The notes under the pieces: model-generated | Databases searched by the model: none | The model's input: the letters and a program-made list of their open reading frames with translations, nothing else | Told to the model about the DNA's origin: nothing | Position numbers and translations under genes: made by a program | Shown: piece after piece, positions 62,944 to 64,000 of the stretch | How positions within the stretch are numbered: the stretch's first letter is position 1 | Layout: each line of letters opens with the position of its first letter | DNA from: Blastococcus sp. HT6-4 | GTDB lineage: Bacteria > Actinomycetota > Actinomycetes > Mycobacteriales > Geodermatophilaceae | Assembly (NCBI RefSeq): GCF_039679125.1 | Contig: NZ_CP155551.1 | Coordinates: forward strand, 2,356,001 to 2,420,000 | Direction of reading: 5' to 3' | Length of the DNA: 64,000 nt

Positions 62944-63822
62944 ATGAAGCGCTGGATCCTGCGCATCGCCGCCGTTGTCGGCGGACTGGTGCTCCTCCTG
63001 GTCGCGTACGGCGTGCTGATCGAACCGCGGCTGATCCTGGAGGAGGAGCGGGCGGAGGTGCCGCTCCCCCGGCTCGCCGCCACCGCCGACGGCACGGAGG
63101 TCGGGATGATCACCGACCCGCAGATCGGCATGTGGTGGGCGAACGAGGGCATGGTGGCCCGCGCGGTCGAGACGCTGGTCGAGGAGGAGCCGGACATCGC
63201 CCTCCTCGGCGGTGACTACGTCTACAGCACGGATCCGGACATCGCCGAACAGGTGGAGAACGTGCTCGACCTGCTCCAGCCGCTGATCGACTCCGGCATC
63301 CCCACGTACGCCGTCCTGGGCAACCACGACTACAAGGTGGGTGCGGCCCAGGAGCTGACCAGCGCCTTCGAGGCCGCCGGCATCACCGTGCTCCGCAACG
63401 AGGCCGCTCCGGTGCCCGGGACCGGCGAGGGGGCCGACGCCCTCCACGTGGTGGGGATCGGACCGGTCCGGCCGGGCGAGGCCGACGTCGACGCCGCACT
63501 GGCCGACGTGCCCGACGCCGCGCCGCGGGTCGTCCTCTCGCACAACCCCACGGCGTTCCCCGAGTTCCCCGCCGGCACCGCGCCGCTGGTGCTCGCCGGG
63601 CACACCCACTGCGGCCAGGTGGCACTGCCGGGCCGCCCGCGCTGGTCGTACCTGGCGCTCACCGAGGAGGAGAAGATCGTTCCCGAGGGCTGGGCGCCCG
63701 ACGGCTACGGCGCCGAGGGCAACCGCATGTTCGTCTCGTGCGGCATCGGGTTCAGCATCGTGCCGTTGCGGATCAACGCCCCGCCGGAGCTGGTGCTGTT
63801 CGAGCTGGTGGCCGGGGGCTGA
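62944..63822 (+). CDS. Membrane-anchored metallophosphoesterase
   Basis: 292 residues from ATG 62944, GGAGG upstream. One N-terminal membrane helix (about 7-27). Calcineurin-like motifs in order: MITDPQIG, LLGGDYVY, LGNHDYK, LSHNP and LAGHTHCGQ. The first motif has Gln where many relatives have His (DxQ instead of DxH), a known variant. It probably hydrolyses phosphoesters outside or at the membrane; YkuE-like lipid-type substrates are possible. Confidence 0.9.
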   Translation: MKRWILRIAAVVGGLVLLLVAYGVLIEPRLILEEERAEVPLPRLAATADGTEVGMITDPQIGMWWANEGMVARAVETLVEEEPDIALLGGDYVYSTDPDIAEQVENVLDLLQPLIDSGIPTYAVLGNHDYKVGAAQELTSAFEAAGITVLRNEAAPVPGTGEGADALHVVGIGPVRPGEADVDAALADVPDAAPRVVLSHNPTAFPEFPAGTAPLVLAGHTHCGQVALPGRPRWSYLALTEEEKIVPEGWAPDGYGAEGNRMFVSCGIGFSIVPLRINAPPELVLFELVAGG

Positions 63823-63829
63823 CCGGCCG

Positions 63830-64000
63830 TCACGCGCCCCACTCCCAGCCCGCGTCCTCCACCAGCTGCCGCAGGCGGGCGCGGCGCCGGGCGCACTGCT
63901 CGGCCGCACCTCGCAGCTCCGCCGGATCCGTCAGCGGGATGCCGACGGCGGCGAGCCGGTCGGTCGCGGGCTCCGGCGGCGGGGCGTCGGCCGAGCCGCG
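63830..64000 (-). CDS. C-terminal end of a gene entering from the right
   Basis: A 56-codon frame is open from the window edge and ends at TGA 63830. The visible tail ERAAEQCARRRARL-like sequence (PAELRGAAEQCARRRARLRQ, then LVEDAGWEWGA) has coding-type third positions. Too little is present to name a family. It converges with the metallophosphoesterase gene. Confidence 0.45.
   Translation of the reverse strand, partial: RGSADAPPPEPATDRLAAVGIPLTDPAELRGAAEQCARRRARLRQLVEDAGWEWGA

Overview
The window is a high-GC (about 75% by eye) actinobacterial chromosome segment with dense, mostly 4-bp-overlapping operons and many GTG starts. The DUF222/HNH gene, leaderless-looking promoters with TAnnnT boxes, a SigE-family sigma factor, a CgdAB-type 'urea' operon and the aerobic/anaerobic hybrid cobalamin cluster all fit Actinomycetes. 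Geodermatophilaceae (Blastococcus/Geodermatophilus/Modestobacter-like) is my best guess, without proof.

Region 1 (1-22470) is a large cobalamin locus. The left part holds the C-terminus of cobG, a DUF222/HNH gene, a sigma factor/membrane protein/lipoprotein operon, then cobH and cobIJ followed by an MFS gene, a crippled flavodoxin gene, cobK divergent from cbiD, and cobM-cobL on the minus strand. A DUF2306-like membrane gene and a TetR gene separate this from a cobalamin riboswitch (13978-14126). The riboswitch heads one long plus-strand operon: CobT/ChlD-type chelatase, cobO, cobB, cbiMNQO (cobalt ECF uptake) and a CobE-CobA reading frame. Cobalt uptake, chelation, adenosylation, amidation and precorrin-2 supply are thus under one B12 switch. 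cobN, cobQ, cobD, cobU, cobS and cobC are not seen.

Region 2 (22471-32041): a c-di-AMP (ydaO-type) riboswitch precedes an NlpC/P60 cell-wall hydrolase. It is followed by an 80-bp tandem repeat, an MFS transporter, a DrrAB-like ABC exporter and two small genes. Then comes a tightly coupled five-gene set, DUF4178, DUF2617, DUF4247 lipoprotein, DUF350 and a membrane-anchored spermidine-synthase-like protein, which is the best candidate here for an under-described system.

Region 3 (32042-48643): prfC, two alpha/beta hydrolases, DUF1330, and a nitrogen operon on the minus strand. In this operon two 'urea carboxylase-associated' proteins, a urea/guanidine carboxylase, an allophanate hydrolase, a sodium:solute symporter and a TetR regulator are arranged head to tail. 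The carboxyguanidine deiminase-type partners suggest guanidine rather than urea as substrate. Upstream lies a cyclase-family hydrolase translationally coupled to a ThDP enzyme.

Region 4 (48644-64000) is a mixed stretch: a GH13 glycosidase, cold-shock protein, an 8-Cys zinc-ribbon gene with an apparent AUC start, a TupA-like ATP-grasp, a glycosyltransferase with an apparent CUG start coupled to an 8-codon leader ORF, an acetyltransferase, a lipoprotein esterase, a flavodoxin, YciI, mug, a frameshifted GrpB gene, a histidine phosphatase, an APH-like phosphotransferase, a STAS protein lacking the usual phospho-serine, a subtilase with a separately encoded inhibitor-I9-like partner, a VOC protein, an HxlR regulator, a small basic protein, a lipoprotein and a metallophosphoesterase. 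No tRNA, rRNA, CRISPR array or intact insertion sequence was seen.
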